Of a stretch of 64,000 bases of DNA, positions 25,604 to 34,156 are shown one piece after another (position 1 is the stretch's first letter; the number at the start of each line of letters is the position of its first letter). The stretch spans positions 248,001 through 312,000 of the forward strand of contig NZ_CP093337.1 in the NCBI RefSeq assembly GCF_022637395.1, given 5' to 3'. A program made the position numbers and the translations under genes. This DNA is from Shinella sp. H4-D48. GTDB lineage: Bacteria > Pseudomonadota > Alphaproteobacteria > Rhizobiales > Rhizobiaceae. A model generated the notes under the pieces. It did not search any database and was not told where the DNA came from. It was given only the letters and a program-made list of their open reading frames with translations.

Positions 25604-26263
25604 ATGAACCGATCCGCAACCGGCCGCGTGGCCCCCTCTCTCACCCGTCGTGGTTTCACCGGTCTGATGGGTCTTGTGCTTGCGACCGGCCTTTCGGTGC
25701 TGTCGCCCGGTGAGGCCGCCGCGCAGGCAAGTGCCGCCGCCCAGAAGATCGCCGACCACTTCGCATCGGTGAAGACGATGATGGGCGAGTTCGTGCAGTT
25801 CGGCCCGCGCGGCGAGCAGACCGGCGGCAAGTTCTATATCGACCGCCCCGGCCGCATCCGCTTCAACTACGAGGACCCCTCGCCGATGCGCGTCATCGCG
25901 GACGGCAAGTCGGTGGTTATCGGCAATCGCAAGCTCAAGACCTGGGACATCTATCCGCTGTCCAAGACGCCGCTGAACCTGCTGCTCGGCAACAAGATCG
26001 ACCTTTCGGCCCGGATGGTGCGCAACGTGAAGGAAGAGGCGGACCTGACGACGATCGTGCTGGGCGACAAGAACATGTTCGGCGATTCCACCATCACCAT
26101 GATGTTCGACCCGAAGACCTACGACCTGCGCCAGTGGACGATCACCGATGCGCAGGGCAAGGACACGTCGGTCATGATCTTCAACGTGCAGACCGGCATG
26201 AAGCTCGACGACCGGGTCTTCGCCATCCCCTATGACGAGATCCGCAACCGCGGCGCCCGGTGA
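25604..26263 (+). CDS. lolA: LolA-family outer-membrane lipoprotein carrier
   Basis: 219 residues. The signal peptide is preceded by a twin arginine (TRRGFTGLMGLVLATGLSVL) and ends near AAAQA. The mature part has the LolA pattern KIADHFASVKTMMGEFVQFG, GGKFYIDRPGRIRFNYEDPS and TTIVLGDKNMFGDSTITMMFD. LolA carries lipoproteins across the periplasm to the outer membrane. It follows ftsK by 136 bases, as in E. coli and many proteobacteria. AAGGAGA precedes the ATG at 25604. Confidence 0.88.
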   Translation: MNRSATGRVAPSLTRRGFTGLMGLVLATGLSVLSPGEAAAQASAAAQKIADHFASVKTMMGEFVQFGPRGEQTGGKFYIDRPGRIRFNYEDPSPMRVIADGKSVVIGNRKLKTWDIYPLSKTPLNLLLGNKIDLSARMVRNVKEEADLTTIVLGDKNMFGDSTITMMFDPKTYDLRQWTITDAQGKDTSVMIFNVQTGMKLDDRVFAIPYDEIRNRGAR

Positions 26264-26308
26264 CAAAGACGTTTCCGTTTTCACGGCACATGCGCTAAGA
26301 CGCCCCGA

Positions 26309-26329
26309 CCGGCCCGCCTGACGGGCCGG
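26309..26329 (+). terminator. Hairpin between lolA and xthA
   Basis: CCGGCCCG (26309-26316) pairs perfectly with CGGGCCGG (26322-26329), with a five-base loop, followed by AACAGTTTTC. It may terminate lolA or only reduce read-through. Confidence 0.5.
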
Positions 26330-26349
26330 AACAGTTTTCGGGGACGGGC

Positions 26350-27156
26350 ATGGCACTTTCGATTGCGACGTGGAACATCAACTCCGTTCGGCTGCGCATG
26401 CCGCTCGTCGAGCATTTCCTCAAGACGTTTTCGCCCGATATCCTGTGCCTTCAGGAGACCAAGTGCCCGAACGACCAGTTTCCCTCCAAGCCGCTGAAGG
26501 CGCTGGGTTACGAGCATATCGTCATGCATGGCCAGAAGGGCTATCACGGCGTCGCCACCGTCTCGCGCCTGCCGCTGACGGAGCTGGTCGAGCGGCGTGA
26601 TTATTGCGGCGTCGGCGATGCGCGCCATGTCTCCGTGCTGTTTCATCACCGGGGCAAGTCGATCCGCCTGCACAATTTCTATGTGCCGGCCGGCGGCGAC
26701 GAGCCCGACCGCACCATCAACGTGAAATTCGGCCACAAGCTCGATTTCATCGAGGAAATGAAGCTGCTGCATGCGGAGGCAGAAGCCGGTATCTCCTCCA
26801 TCCTCGTCGGTGACCTCAATATCGCGCCGCTGGAGCATGATGTGTGGTCGCACAAGCAGCTCCTGAAAATCGTCAGCCACACGCCGATCGAGACCGAGGG
26901 TCTGACCGACGTAATGACGAAGGGTGCCTGGGTCGATCTGATGCGGCGCAAGGTGCCGGCTACCGAGAAGCTCTATACGTGGTGGAGCTACCGTTCGGCC
27001 GACTGGCAGGCCGCCAACAAGGGCCGCCGCCTCGACCATATCTGGTCATCCGCCGATCTCGAACCGCATCTTTCCAACATCGCCGTCATCCGCGAGGCGC
27101 GCGGCTGGGAACGGCCGTCCGACCACGTGCCTGTTATCGCGGAATTCGATTTCTGA
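26350..27156 (+). CDS. xthA: Exodeoxyribonuclease III
   Basis: 268 residues of the ExoIII/APE fold. Metal and catalytic motifs: ATWNINSVR, LCLQETK (Glu36), VGDLNIAP (Asp/Asn), RRLDHIW and SDHVPVIAEFDF (catalytic His). It repairs abasic sites and trims 3' blocked ends. The start is the ATG at 26350 after GGGGACGG. Confidence 0.94.
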   Translation: MALSIATWNINSVRLRMPLVEHFLKTFSPDILCLQETKCPNDQFPSKPLKALGYEHIVMHGQKGYHGVATVSRLPLTELVERRDYCGVGDARHVSVLFHHRGKSIRLHNFYVPAGGDEPDRTINVKFGHKLDFIEEMKLLHAEAEAGISSILVGDLNIAPLEHDVWSHKQLLKIVSHTPIETEGLTDVMTKGAWVDLMRRKVPATEKLYTWWSYRSADWQAANKGRRLDHIWSSADLEPHLSNIAVIREARGWERPSDHVPVIAEFDF

Positions 27157-27246
27157 GGTTGCTTGGGGAGGCTCTCGGTCTGGTGTCGTTCCAGCGAGTA
27201 TAGCCCCCGCGGGTGAGGGGCGACCCAACTCTCTACAGGCATTGTT

Positions 27247-27702
27247 TCAGGCAAAGCGGCCGGTGAGGCCGCGCATCTGCTCGATCATCGCGGCGAGGTT
27301 TTCGCGGATGCGGGCATCGACCAGGACGGCGACGTCGGGATATTCCTCCAGCATGCGGCGGAAGAGCGGGCGGTTGATGCGGATGACCTCGCTGTCTTCC
27401 ATCGCCAGTGCCGTATATTTGCGCTCGACGGCCGAGATCATCGCGAGTTCCGACAAAAGCGTGCCGGCGCCGGCCGTCCCCTCGTCGCGCACCGAACCGT
27501 CGCGGAGGGTAGAGGTGAGCTGGAACGATCCTTCCGCGATGACGAAGCCGCAATCGGCCGAGGTGCCCTCGCGAAACAGCGTCTGTCCCTCGACCAGCCG
27601 CCGGCGTTCGGCGCCGAAGGCCATCAGGCGCAGCTTGTCATCGGCAAGGCCCGCGAAAAGCGGCACGCGCGAAAGAAGGGCGATATCATCGCTGAGAGCC
27701 AC
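27247..27702 (-). CDS. Stand-alone cyclic-nucleotide-binding-domain protein (Crp-like, no HTH)
   Basis: 151 residues. One cNMP-binding beta roll is seen from VPLFAGLADDKLRLMAF through GTLLSELAMISAVERKYTALAMED, then a short helix ending MIEQMRGLTGRFA. No DNA-binding helix-turn-helix follows. I chose the GTG at 27702, because GGAG lies nine bases upstream and the product then starts MALSDDIALLSRVP; an ATG at 27741 adds a charged tail. It lies 69 bases downstream of cenR on the same strand, so they may share a transcript. Ligand unknown. Confidence 0.82.
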   Translation of the reverse strand: MALSDDIALLSRVPLFAGLADDKLRLMAFGAERRRLVEGQTLFREGTSADCGFVIAEGSFQLTSTLRDGSVRDEGTAGAGTLLSELAMISAVERKYTALAMEDSEVIRINRPLFRRMLEEYPDVAVLVDARIRENLAAMIEQMRGLTGRFA

Positions 27703-27771
27703 GTTCGGCGTCTCCTTGTGTTGCGGTCGATGGCGCTGCACGAAGCTGCGCCATGCCGGCCGCGAAAAACG

Positions 27772-28455
27772 TTACGGTACGATCTTGTAGCCGCCGTTTT
27801 CTGTCACGAGAATCTCCGCATTGGAAGGGTCCCGCTCGATCTTCTGGCGCAGCCGGTAGACATGGGTCTCCAGCGTGTGGGTCGTGACGCCGGAATTGTA
27901 GCCCCAGACCTCTTCCAGAAGCACATCGCGCGTCACAACCTTCTGATCGGCGCGGTAGAGGTAGCGGATGATCGCCGCTTCCTTTTCCGTCAGGCGGATC
28001 TTCTGGCCGTTTTCCAGCGTCAGCAGCTTCTGGCCCGGCTTGAACGTGTAGGGGCCGACGGTGAAGGTGGCGTCTTCGCTGCTCTCGTGCTGGCGTAGCT
28101 GGGCGCGGATGCGCGCGAGCAGCACGGCGAAGCGGAAGGGTTTGGTGACGTAATCGTTCGCGCCGGCTTCCAGCCCCAGAATGGTGTCCGAATCGGTGTC
28201 GTGCCCGGTGAGCATGATGATCGGCGCCTTGAAGCCGCCCTTGCGCAGGAGCTTCACGGCCTCGCGGCCGTCCATGTCCGGCAGGCCGACATCCATGATG
28301 AGGAGGTCGATCTGGCTGGCACGCGCGGTCTGGATGCCCTTGCCGGCGGTGGATTCCTCGAGCGTGGAGAATTCCTCGTAGAGCGAAAGCTGCTCGACGA
28401 GCGTCTCACGGAGGTCGTTGTCGTCATCGACAAGAAGGATGGTGCGGGATGTCAT
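27772..28455 (-). CDS. cenR: OmpR-family response regulator, CenR type
   Basis: 227 residues. The receiver domain has the acidic pocket DDDND and the phosphoacceptor Asp55 in LLIMDVGLPDMDG, with Lys in YVTKPFRF. The winged-helix effector ends with HTLETHVYRLRQKIERDPSN and ILVTENGGYKIVP. The sequence strongly recalls CenR of Brucella and Caulobacter, a regulator of cell-envelope homeostasis that is essential in Caulobacter. No histidine kinase is adjacent; the cognate kinase CenK is encoded elsewhere in those bacteria. Confidence 0.85.
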   Translation of the reverse strand: MTSRTILLVDDDNDLRETLVEQLSLYEEFSTLEESTAGKGIQTARASQIDLLIMDVGLPDMDGREAVKLLRKGGFKAPIIMLTGHDTDSDTILGLEAGANDYVTKPFRFAVLLARIRAQLRQHESSEDATFTVGPYTFKPGQKLLTLENGQKIRLTEKEAAIIRYLYRADQKVVTRDVLLEEVWGYNSGVTTHTLETHVYRLRQKIERDPSNAEILVTENGGYKIVP

Positions 28456-28566
28456 GCTTTACCTCTCGGCATTCCTCTGGAAAGTAAGGGAACTGGCGCT
28501 TTTGGCAAGCCCGCCCATGGACTTAGCCAAGAGAGTCGTGGCGTGGCGCGAATATGGCGGAATAAA

Positions 28567-29112
28567 ATGAGCGGGATCACATCTGATGAACATCGCGTGA
28601 AGACCATTGTCGTGCGGCCGGTGGCGGGAAACCGCAGCCGGGCGATCGTGCAGCTCGGGCCCCTTCGCCTGCCGGCGGCCCTCGGCCGCTCGGGCCGCAC
28701 CAGCCGCAAGCGCGAGGGCGACGGCGCAACACCGATTGCGGCCATGCCGCTGCTCTACGGCTTCCTGCGCGGGGACCGGCTCTGCGCACCGGCGAGCGGA
28801 CTTTCGCTCAGACGCATCCGGCCGTCGATGCTCTGGTGCGATGCACCTGGCCATCCGAGCTATAACCGGCTCGTAAGAGCCCCGTTCCGGCCGAGCCACG
28901 AGGAGATGCAGCGCTCGGACGAACTCTACGATATCTGCCTCGTGCTCGACTGGAACGTGACGTCGCGGCGGCGCCATTGCGGCTCGGCAATCTTCTTCCA
29001 TCTTGCCCGCCCCGGCTACGAGCCAACCGCCGGCTGCATCGCCGTGGCCAGACGCGACATGCTGCGCATCCTGCCGCATCTGCGCCGCGGCACCACGGTG
29101 CGCGTTCTTTAA
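28567..29112 (+). CDS. YkuD-fold L,D-transpeptidase-family protein
   Basis: 181 residues. The active-site segment is FHLARPGYEPTAGCIAV, with His145 and Cys157 in the order of the YkuD catalytic dyad, preceded by RRRHCGSAI. There is no signal peptide in the start used here; the N-terminal TIVVRPVAGNRSRAIVQLG looks like the start of the fold. Members crosslink peptidoglycan or attach lipoproteins to it, but the absence of an export signal makes its location uncertain. The gene diverges from cenR (111-base gap), a regulator linked to the envelope. Confidence 0.8.
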   Translation: MSGITSDEHRVKTIVVRPVAGNRSRAIVQLGPLRLPAALGRSGRTSRKREGDGATPIAAMPLLYGFLRGDRLCAPASGLSLRRIRPSMLWCDAPGHPSYNRLVRAPFRPSHEEMQRSDELYDICLVLDWNVTSRRRHCGSAIFFHLARPGYEPTAGCIAVARRDMLRILPHLRRGTTVRVL

Positions 29113-29217
29113 AAGTGCATATCGCGGCCCTATATCGGTTGCCGCACCGGCGTCGGTCCATGGCGACGGAGAGCCCTCGATGGCTCGGGCGCACCCTCAT
29201 TTCAGGGAGATATTCTG

Positions 29218-30048
29218 ATGAGCGATCAACCAACAATCCTGTTTCATGACGGCAACAGCATTCCGCAGGTCGGCCTCGGCGTCTGGCAGACCCCGAACGA
29301 CACGGCCGTGACAGCGGTTAAGGCGGCCCTTTCGGAGGGCTACCGCCATATCGATACGGCGGCGATCTACGAGAACGAGCAGGGGGTGGGCGAAGGCATC
29401 CGCGCCTCCGGCGTCGACCGTTCGGAAATCTTCCTCACGACCAAGCTGTGGAACGCCGATCAGGGCTACGATTCGACGCTGAAAGCGTTCGATGCCAGCC
29501 TGAAGCGTCTCGGCACCGACTATGTCGACCTCTATCTCATCCACTGGCCTGCGCCAAATCGCGACCAGTATGTCGATACCTGGAAGGCCTTCATCCAGAT
29601 CCAGAAGGAGGGCCGGGCCCGGTCCATCGGCGTGTCCAACTTCTATCCCGAGCACCTCCAGCGCCTGATCGACGAGACGGGCATCACGCCCGTGATCAAC
29701 CAGATCGAGCTGCACCCCGATTTCCCGCAGACGCAGGCGCGGATCTGGCACGACAAGCACCGCATCGTCACCCAGTCGTGGAGCCCGCTCGGTCAGGGCA
29801 AGCTTCTGGAAAACCCTGTCGTAGGGCAGGTCGCGCAAAAGCATGGCCGCACGCCGGCGCAGGTCATCATCCGCTGGCATATCGACAACGGGCTCGTCGT
29901 AATCCCGAAATCGGTGACGCCGTCGCGCATCGCGGAAAACTTCAAGGTCTTCGACTTCAAGCTGGACGCCGATGACCTCACGACCCTCGCCAGCCTGGAG
30001 AAGAACGGTAAGCGTATCGGGCCGGATCCGAAGACCGCGACGTTCTGA
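29218..30048 (+). CDS. Aldo/keto reductase (DkgA/2,5-diketo-gluconate reductase type)
   Basis: 276 residues, an AKR TIM barrel. The catalytic tetrad is Asp46, Tyr51, Lys76 and His109, in HIDTAAIYENE, TTKLW and YLIHWP. The NADPH site is near VIPKSVTPSRIAENF. It reduces carbonyl compounds; the natural substrate is not evident. GGGAG eight bases upstream supports the ATG at 29218. Confidence 0.9.
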   Translation: MSDQPTILFHDGNSIPQVGLGVWQTPNDTAVTAVKAALSEGYRHIDTAAIYENEQGVGEGIRASGVDRSEIFLTTKLWNADQGYDSTLKAFDASLKRLGTDYVDLYLIHWPAPNRDQYVDTWKAFIQIQKEGRARSIGVSNFYPEHLQRLIDETGITPVINQIELHPDFPQTQARIWHDKHRIVTQSWSPLGQGKLLENPVVGQVAQKHGRTPAQVIIRWHIDNGLVVIPKSVTPSRIAENFKVFDFKLDADDLTTLASLEKNGKRIGPDPKTATF

Positions 30049-30062
30049 TTGATTGAAGAGAG

Positions 30063-30132
30063 CCCCCTCATCCGCCTGCCGACACCTTCTCTCTGCCGGG
30101 GAGATGGTGGCTCGAAGAGCCGTATGAGGGGG
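30063..30132. repeat. Palindromic intergenic repeat, RIME-like
   Basis: CCCCCTCAT (30063-30071) and ATGAGGGGG (30124-30132) form perfect 9-bp inverted ends around CGCCTGCCGACACCTTCTC and GGGGAGAT. This layout is familiar from repeated intergenic elements of rhizobia. Only one copy is visible in this window. Confidence 0.6.
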
Positions 30133-30161
30133 ATATCGCAGGCTCTGCCGTCGTTTACCAG

Positions 30162-30674
30162 TTACGGCAACGTCTTCGGCGTGACGAAGGTTTCAAGCCG
30201 GCCCGAGCCGGGCGCGACGTCAGTCCAGCGCTGGCGGTCGATTGCGATTACCGCCAAACCGGCCGTCGGGTACTTGGTTTTCATTCGTGCGAGGGCTTCA
30301 TGATCGCCGTGCGGCGCGAGCAATGCGGCCACATTCTCGAAGCCCGGATTGTGTCCGATGACCAGCAGCGTTTCGCTCTCCTCTGGCGCGTCCTGTATTG
30401 CCTTGAGAATCGCCTCCGGCTCCGCTTCGTAGATCCACGGCACCGTACGGGAGGGGCATCCTCCGCCGAGTGCCGGCGCGACCAGAGCCCAGGTCTCCTG
30501 CGTGCGTCGTGCGGATGACACCAGCGCGAAATCCGGCCTGAGACCGGCGGCGGCAATGTAGGCGGCCATGCGCGGCGCGTCCCGGCGGCCTCGCTCGCTC
30601 AGCGGGCGGTCGTGGTCTTCGACGCCATCGGGCCAGGCGGATTTGGCGTGGCGCAGCAGGAGAAGGCGTTTCAT
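30162..30674 (-). CDS. sixA: SixA-type histidine phosphatase
   Basis: 170 residues, histidine phosphatase superfamily. The phosphohistidine motif is LLRHAKSAW with His9, then DRPLSERGRRDAPRMAAY, SSARRTQETW and the second histidine in LLVIGHNPGFENV. SixA in E. coli dephosphorylates phosphohistidines of the nitrogen PTS (NPr). The gene is separated from leuC by a strong terminator, so it should have its own promoter in the short gap. Confidence 0.88.
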   Translation of the reverse strand: MKRLLLLRHAKSAWPDGVEDHDRPLSERGRRDAPRMAAYIAAAGLRPDFALVSSARRTQETWALVAPALGGGCPSRTVPWIYEAEPEAILKAIQDAPEESETLLVIGHNPGFENVAALLAPHGDHEALARMKTKYPTAGLAVIAIDRQRWTDVAPGSGRLETFVTPKTLP

Positions 30675-30687
30675 CCTATTTCCTTAA

Positions 30688-30718
30688 ACAAAAAGGCCGG
30701 GAGCATGCTCCCGGCCTT
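30688..30718 (-). terminator. Strong terminator after leuC
   Basis: A 13-bp palindromic hairpin centred at 30705/30706 (AAGGCCGGGAGC / GCTCCCGGCCTT), with TTTTTGTTTAAG following on the minus strand. It lies in the 70-base gap between leuC and sixA, both on the minus strand. Confidence 0.88.
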
Positions 30719-30744
30719 CTATCAAGATGGCGATGATGCCGGGA

Positions 30745-32154
30745 TTACTGCCAGTCGCGGATATCGACGAAGTGGCCGGCGATGGCGGCGGCGGCAGCCA
30801 TGGCGGGCGACACGAGATGCGTCCGGCCCTTGAAGCCCTGGCGGCCCTCGAAGTTGCGGTTCGAGGTGGAAGCGCAGCGTTCGCCCGGCTTCAGACGGTC
30901 GTCGTTCATGGCAAGGCACATGGAGCAGCCCGGCTCGCGCCAGTCGAAACCGGCTTCCTTGAAGATCTTGTCGAGACCTTCCTTCTCGGCCTGCTCCTTC
31001 ACGAGGCCGGAGCCCGGAACGATCATGGCATTGACGGTGGAGGCTACCTTCTGGCCTTCGACGACGGCGGCGACGGCACGCAGGTCCTCGATGCGGCCGT
31101 TGGTGCACGAGCCGATGAAGACGCGGTCGACGGCGATGTCGGTGATCTTCGTGCCCGGCTTCAGGCCCATGTAATCGAGGGCGCGCCACTTGGAGGAACG
31201 CTTGGTCTCGTCTTCGATGTCATCGGGGTTCGGCACGACGCCTTCGACGGAGACGACGTCTTCCGGCGAGGAGCCCCAGGAAACGATCGGCGGCAGGTTG
31301 GCGGCATCCAGCACGACGACGCGGTCGAAATGCGCGCCTTCGTCGGTGTGGAGCGTCTTCCAGTAGTCGAGCGCCATTTCCAGCGCCTTGCCCTTGGGCG
31401 CGCGCGGCTTGTCCTTGATGTATTCGAAGGTCTTCTCGTCCGGCGCGATGAGGCCGGCGCGGGCGCCGCCTTCGATCGTCATGTTACAGACCGTCATGCG
31501 GCCTTCCATCGAAAGCGAGCGGATCGCTTCGCCGGCGAACTCGATGACGTGACCGGTGCCGCCGGCCGTGCCGATCTCGCCGATGATGGCAAGGATGATG
31601 TCCTTGGCGGTCACGCCTTCCGGCAGCTGGCCGTCGACGCGCACCAGCATGTTCTTGGCCTTCTTCTGGATCAGCGTCTGGGTGGCCAGAACGTGTTCCA
31701 CTTCCGACGTGCCGATACCGTGCGCGAGCGCGCCAAAGGCGCCGTGCGTGGAGGTGTGGCTGTCACCGCACACGATGGTCATGCCCGGCAGGGTAAAGCC
31801 CTGCTCGGGGCCGACGATGTGCACGATGCCCTGTCGGACATCCTTTTCCGAATAGTATTCGACGCCGAATTCCGCGGCATTGTTGGCCAGCGCCTCGACC
31901 TGGATGCGGCTTTCCTCGTTCTTGATGCCCTGGGCACGATCCGGCGAGGTGGGAACGTTGTGGTCGACGACGGCGAGCGTCTTGCCCGGCGCGCGCACCT
32001 TGCGGCCGGTCATGCGCAGACCTTCGAAGGCCTGCGGCGACGTCACTTCATGAACGAGGTGACGGTCGATGTAGAGAAGACAGGTGCCATCTTCCTGGCG
32101 GCTGACGATGTGGTCGTCGAAAATCTTGTCATAGAGGGTACGGGGTGCGCTCAT
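30745..32154 (-). CDS. leuC: 3-isopropylmalate dehydratase large subunit
   Basis: 469 residues of the aconitase family. Iron-sulfur ligands are in [10 protein letters not shown] and in [11 protein letters not shown]; the substrate region is [14 protein letters not shown] and the C-terminal [10 protein letters not shown] binds the carboxylate. With LeuD, encoded elsewhere, it isomerises 2- to 3-isopropylmalate in leucine synthesis. It is 469 residues long, as expected. A 38-residue open frame precedes it by 66 bases. Confidence 0.96.
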   Translation of the reverse strand: MSAPRTLYDKIFDDHIVSRQEDGTCLLYIDRHLVHEVTSPQAFEGLRMTGRKVRAPGKTLAVVDHNVPTSPDRAQGIKNEESRIQVEALANNAAEFGVEYYSEKDVRQGIVHIVGPEQGFTLPGMTIVCGDSHTSTHGAFGALAHGIGTSEVEHVLATQTLIQKKAKNMLVRVDGQLPEGVTAKDIILAIIGEIGTAGGTGHVIEFAGEAIRSLSMEGRMTVCNMTIEGGARAGLIAPDEKTFEYIKDKPRAPKGKALEMALDYWKTLHTDEGAHFDRVVVLDAANLPPIVSWGSSPEDVVSVEGVVPNPDDIEDETKRSSKWRALDYMGLKPGTKITDIAVDRVFIGSCTNGRIEDLRAVAAVVEGQKVASTVNAMIVPGSGLVKEQAEKEGLDKIFKEAGFDWREPGCSMCLAMNDDRLKPGERCASTSNRNFEGRQGFKGRTHLVSPAMAAAAAIAGHFVDIRDWQ

Positions 32155-32220
32155 GGCTTTTCATCCGTCTGGCATGTGGAAATAAGGGAGAGGCAGCGCG
32201 AGGCTGCAGATCGCAAGGGA

Positions 32221-32337
32221 TCAGGATAGGCGGCTGGTGAGCGCCCCGAATACACGCGCAAAGAAGCGTGCCGGCAGGCGCTTGTGGTCCTGCAGCACGA
32301 CGACATGCTTTTCCGTGCATCCGAATTTGGATTCCAT
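32221..32337 (-). CDS. Possible 38-residue protein upstream of leuC
   Basis: MESKFGCTEKHVVVLQDHKR followed by a basic, aromatic tail ending SRLS. The third codon positions are mainly G or C, like the neighbouring genes, which argues for real coding. GGGA lies immediately before the ATG, too close for an ideal ribosome-binding site. It sits between the amino-acid permease (32385) and leuC (32154) on the same strand. It has no run of leucine codons, so a classical leucine attenuator is unlikely. Function unknown. Confidence 0.42.
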   Translation of the reverse strand: MESKFGCTEKHVVVLQDHKRLPARFFARVFGALTSRLS

Positions 32338-32384
32338 GATCCCGCATATAGCGATTTTTACGGGTTTCGGCAATCCACGAAGAA

Positions 32385-33200
32385 TCATGGATGCAGGCCG
32401 CGCCGCAGCCGTCTTTCCAGCCCCCGCAGCGCCAGCGACAGGCCTATGGTGAGGACGAGGTAGACATAGGCGACGATGGAATAGGTCTCGAAGAAGCGGA
32501 AGGAGCCGGAGGCATAGACCTTGCCCATCTGTGTGATGTCGGCGACGCCGAGCACCGAGACCAGCGAACTGTCCTTCACCATCGCCACGAAATCGTTGCC
32601 GAGCGGCGGCAGGATGACGCGGATCGCCTGCGGAAAGACCACGAGCCGGAAACGCTGGACGCGGGAGAGGCCAAGCGCCTTGGCCGCCTCGATCTGGCCC
32701 TTGTCGACGGACTGGATGCCGGCGCGGAAGACTTCGGCGATGAAGGCGGAATAGCCGATCATCAGCGCGATGATCGCGCGCCACATCAGCGAGAGGTCGC
32801 GCACCAGCATCGGCTCCATCAAGCCTGCGGAGACAAACGGACTGAGGATGAAATTGATGACCGCGACCAGCGCCGGCGCGCCGACGAAGGCGATGTAGAA
32901 GAGCAGCACGAGGACCGGCACGCCCCGGATGACCTCCGTATAGAAGCGCGCAATCTGGCGCAGCACCTTGCTTTCGGAAAGGGCCATCAGGGCGATGCCG
33001 AGACCGAGCAGGGTGGCGAGCAGGAAGGCGACGAGGGTGACGAAGATCGTCACCCACAGCCCCTTCAGGACGACGCCGAACACCTGGCTGTAGAGATCGT
33101 TCGCGACGATGACGCCGGCAAGCGTGAGCGCGATCAGGGCAAGGGCAACCAGCCACCAGGGGTAGTCACCCTTGTCAGCACCGGGGGAAACGGATGCCAT
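32385..33200 (-). CDS. Polar amino-acid ABC transporter permease
   Basis: 271 residues with about five to six membrane segments. The HisM/GlnP family pattern is clear: FYTEVIRGVPVLVLLFYIAF and the EAA loop EAAKALGLSRVQRFRLVVFP, then KDSSLVSVLGVADI. It carries the substrate delivered by the binding protein encoded directly upstream (9-base gap). The usual ATPase is not in this operon; the next gene in the same direction is the small frame before leuC. Confidence 0.92.
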   Translation of the reverse strand: MASVSPGADKGDYPWWLVALALIALTLAGVIVANDLYSQVFGVVLKGLWVTIFVTLVAFLLATLLGLGIALMALSESKVLRQIARFYTEVIRGVPVLVLLFYIAFVGAPALVAVINFILSPFVSAGLMEPMLVRDLSLMWRAIIALMIGYSAFIAEVFRAGIQSVDKGQIEAAKALGLSRVQRFRLVVFPQAIRVILPPLGNDFVAMVKDSSLVSVLGVADITQMGKVYASGSFRFFETYSIVAYVYLVLTIGLSLALRGLERRLRRGLHP

Positions 33201-33209
33201 GTCGGCCCG

Positions 33210-34007
33210 TCACTCACCCATCTTGTAGTCGAGGAACCATTTCTTGTTGAGCGCGTCGAGCGTTCCGTCCGCCTTGAGCGCGGCGATCGCCGCGTTGACG
33301 GGCGCGACGAGGTCGGAGCCCTTGGGGAAGATGAAACCGAAATCCTCCGTGCCGAGCGGCTCGCCGACCACCTTGAGCTTGCCACCCGAGGAATCGACAT
33401 AGCCTTTCGCCGCGACGCTGTCCGTCAGCACCAGATCCACGTCGCCGGCCTGGAGCGCCTGCACCGTGGCGCCAAAGGTTTCGAACAGCTTGATGCGCGG
33501 GTTCTGCTCGTTGCCGTCGAGGATTTCGTAGACGGCGGTGTAGAAGGGCGACGTGCCGGGCTGGGCGGCGATCAGGCCATCCTCGAGTGCGGCGAAGGAT
33601 TTGGCGTCCGTGAAGCGGCTTTCATCGGCGCGCACCAGCATGAACTGCTGCGAGCGCATGTAGGGATCGGAGAAATCGACCTTCTCCTTGCGATCGTCCT
33701 TGATGGTGATGCCGGTCATGCCGATGTTGTACTGGTTGTCGGAAACGGCTTGGATCATCGCGTCCCAGGAGGTGTTCTGGTACTCGACCTTGACGTTCAG
33801 CCGCTTGGCGATCTCGTTCATCGCGTCATATTCCCAGCCGATCTGCTCACCGGTCTTGGGATCGACGAACTGCAGCGGCGGGTAGGCGTTCTCGGTGACC
33901 ACGACGACGGTCCTGCCACCGAGATCGGGCAGGTCCGAGGCGAGCGCGGCGGCGGGCATGAGGGCAGCGGCGGCGAGGCCTGCAAGGACGGTGCGGCGGG
34001 AAAACAT
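33210..34007 (-). CDS. Polar amino-acid ABC transporter, periplasmic binding protein
   Basis: 265 residues. The signal peptide starts [20 protein letters not shown], with a twin-arginine-like n-region. The mature part has the class 3 amino-acid-binding pattern [40 protein letters not shown] and [13 protein letters not shown]. It feeds the permease downstream. Ligand class (polar or basic amino acid) is inferred from family only. Confidence 0.92.
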   Translation of the reverse strand: MFSRRTVLAGLAAAALMPAAALASDLPDLGGRTVVVVTENAYPPLQFVDPKTGEQIGWEYDAMNEIAKRLNVKVEYQNTSWDAMIQAVSDNQYNIGMTGITIKDDRKEKVDFSDPYMRSQQFMLVRADESRFTDAKSFAALEDGLIAAQPGTSPFYTAVYEILDGNEQNPRIKLFETFGATVQALQAGDVDLVLTDSVAAKGYVDSSGGKLKVVGEPLGTEDFGFIFPKGSDLVAPVNAAIAALKADGTLDALNKKWFLDYKMGE

Positions 34008-34103
34008 CGAGTTGAACTCCTGGAATTGTGGCGGTGAAACACTGTCACAGGTTCAGGCGGTGAGGCAAGCACGACGCGTGCGCCGCAAGGCGTTTGCGTA
34101 AAA

Positions 34104-34133
34104 CAAAAAGCCGCCGGCCAGGGCCGACGGCTT
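34104..34133 (-). terminator. Terminator of rplS
   Basis: On the minus strand AAGCCGTCGGCC and GCCGGCGGCTT pair around a short loop (34133-34108), followed by TTTTTG. It lies 24 bases after the rplS stop codon. Confidence 0.85.
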
Positions 34134-34156
34134 CAATTCTTCCAAGGGCCTGCCGA

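Noticed and set aside
30061-30160. CRISPR array or tandem repeat
   Set aside because: Only a single inverted repeat is present and there are no regular direct repeats here or elsewhere in the window.
32155-32384. Leucine attenuator with leader peptide before leuC
   Set aside because: The short frame has only scattered leucine codons and I see no terminator/antiterminator pair before leuC.
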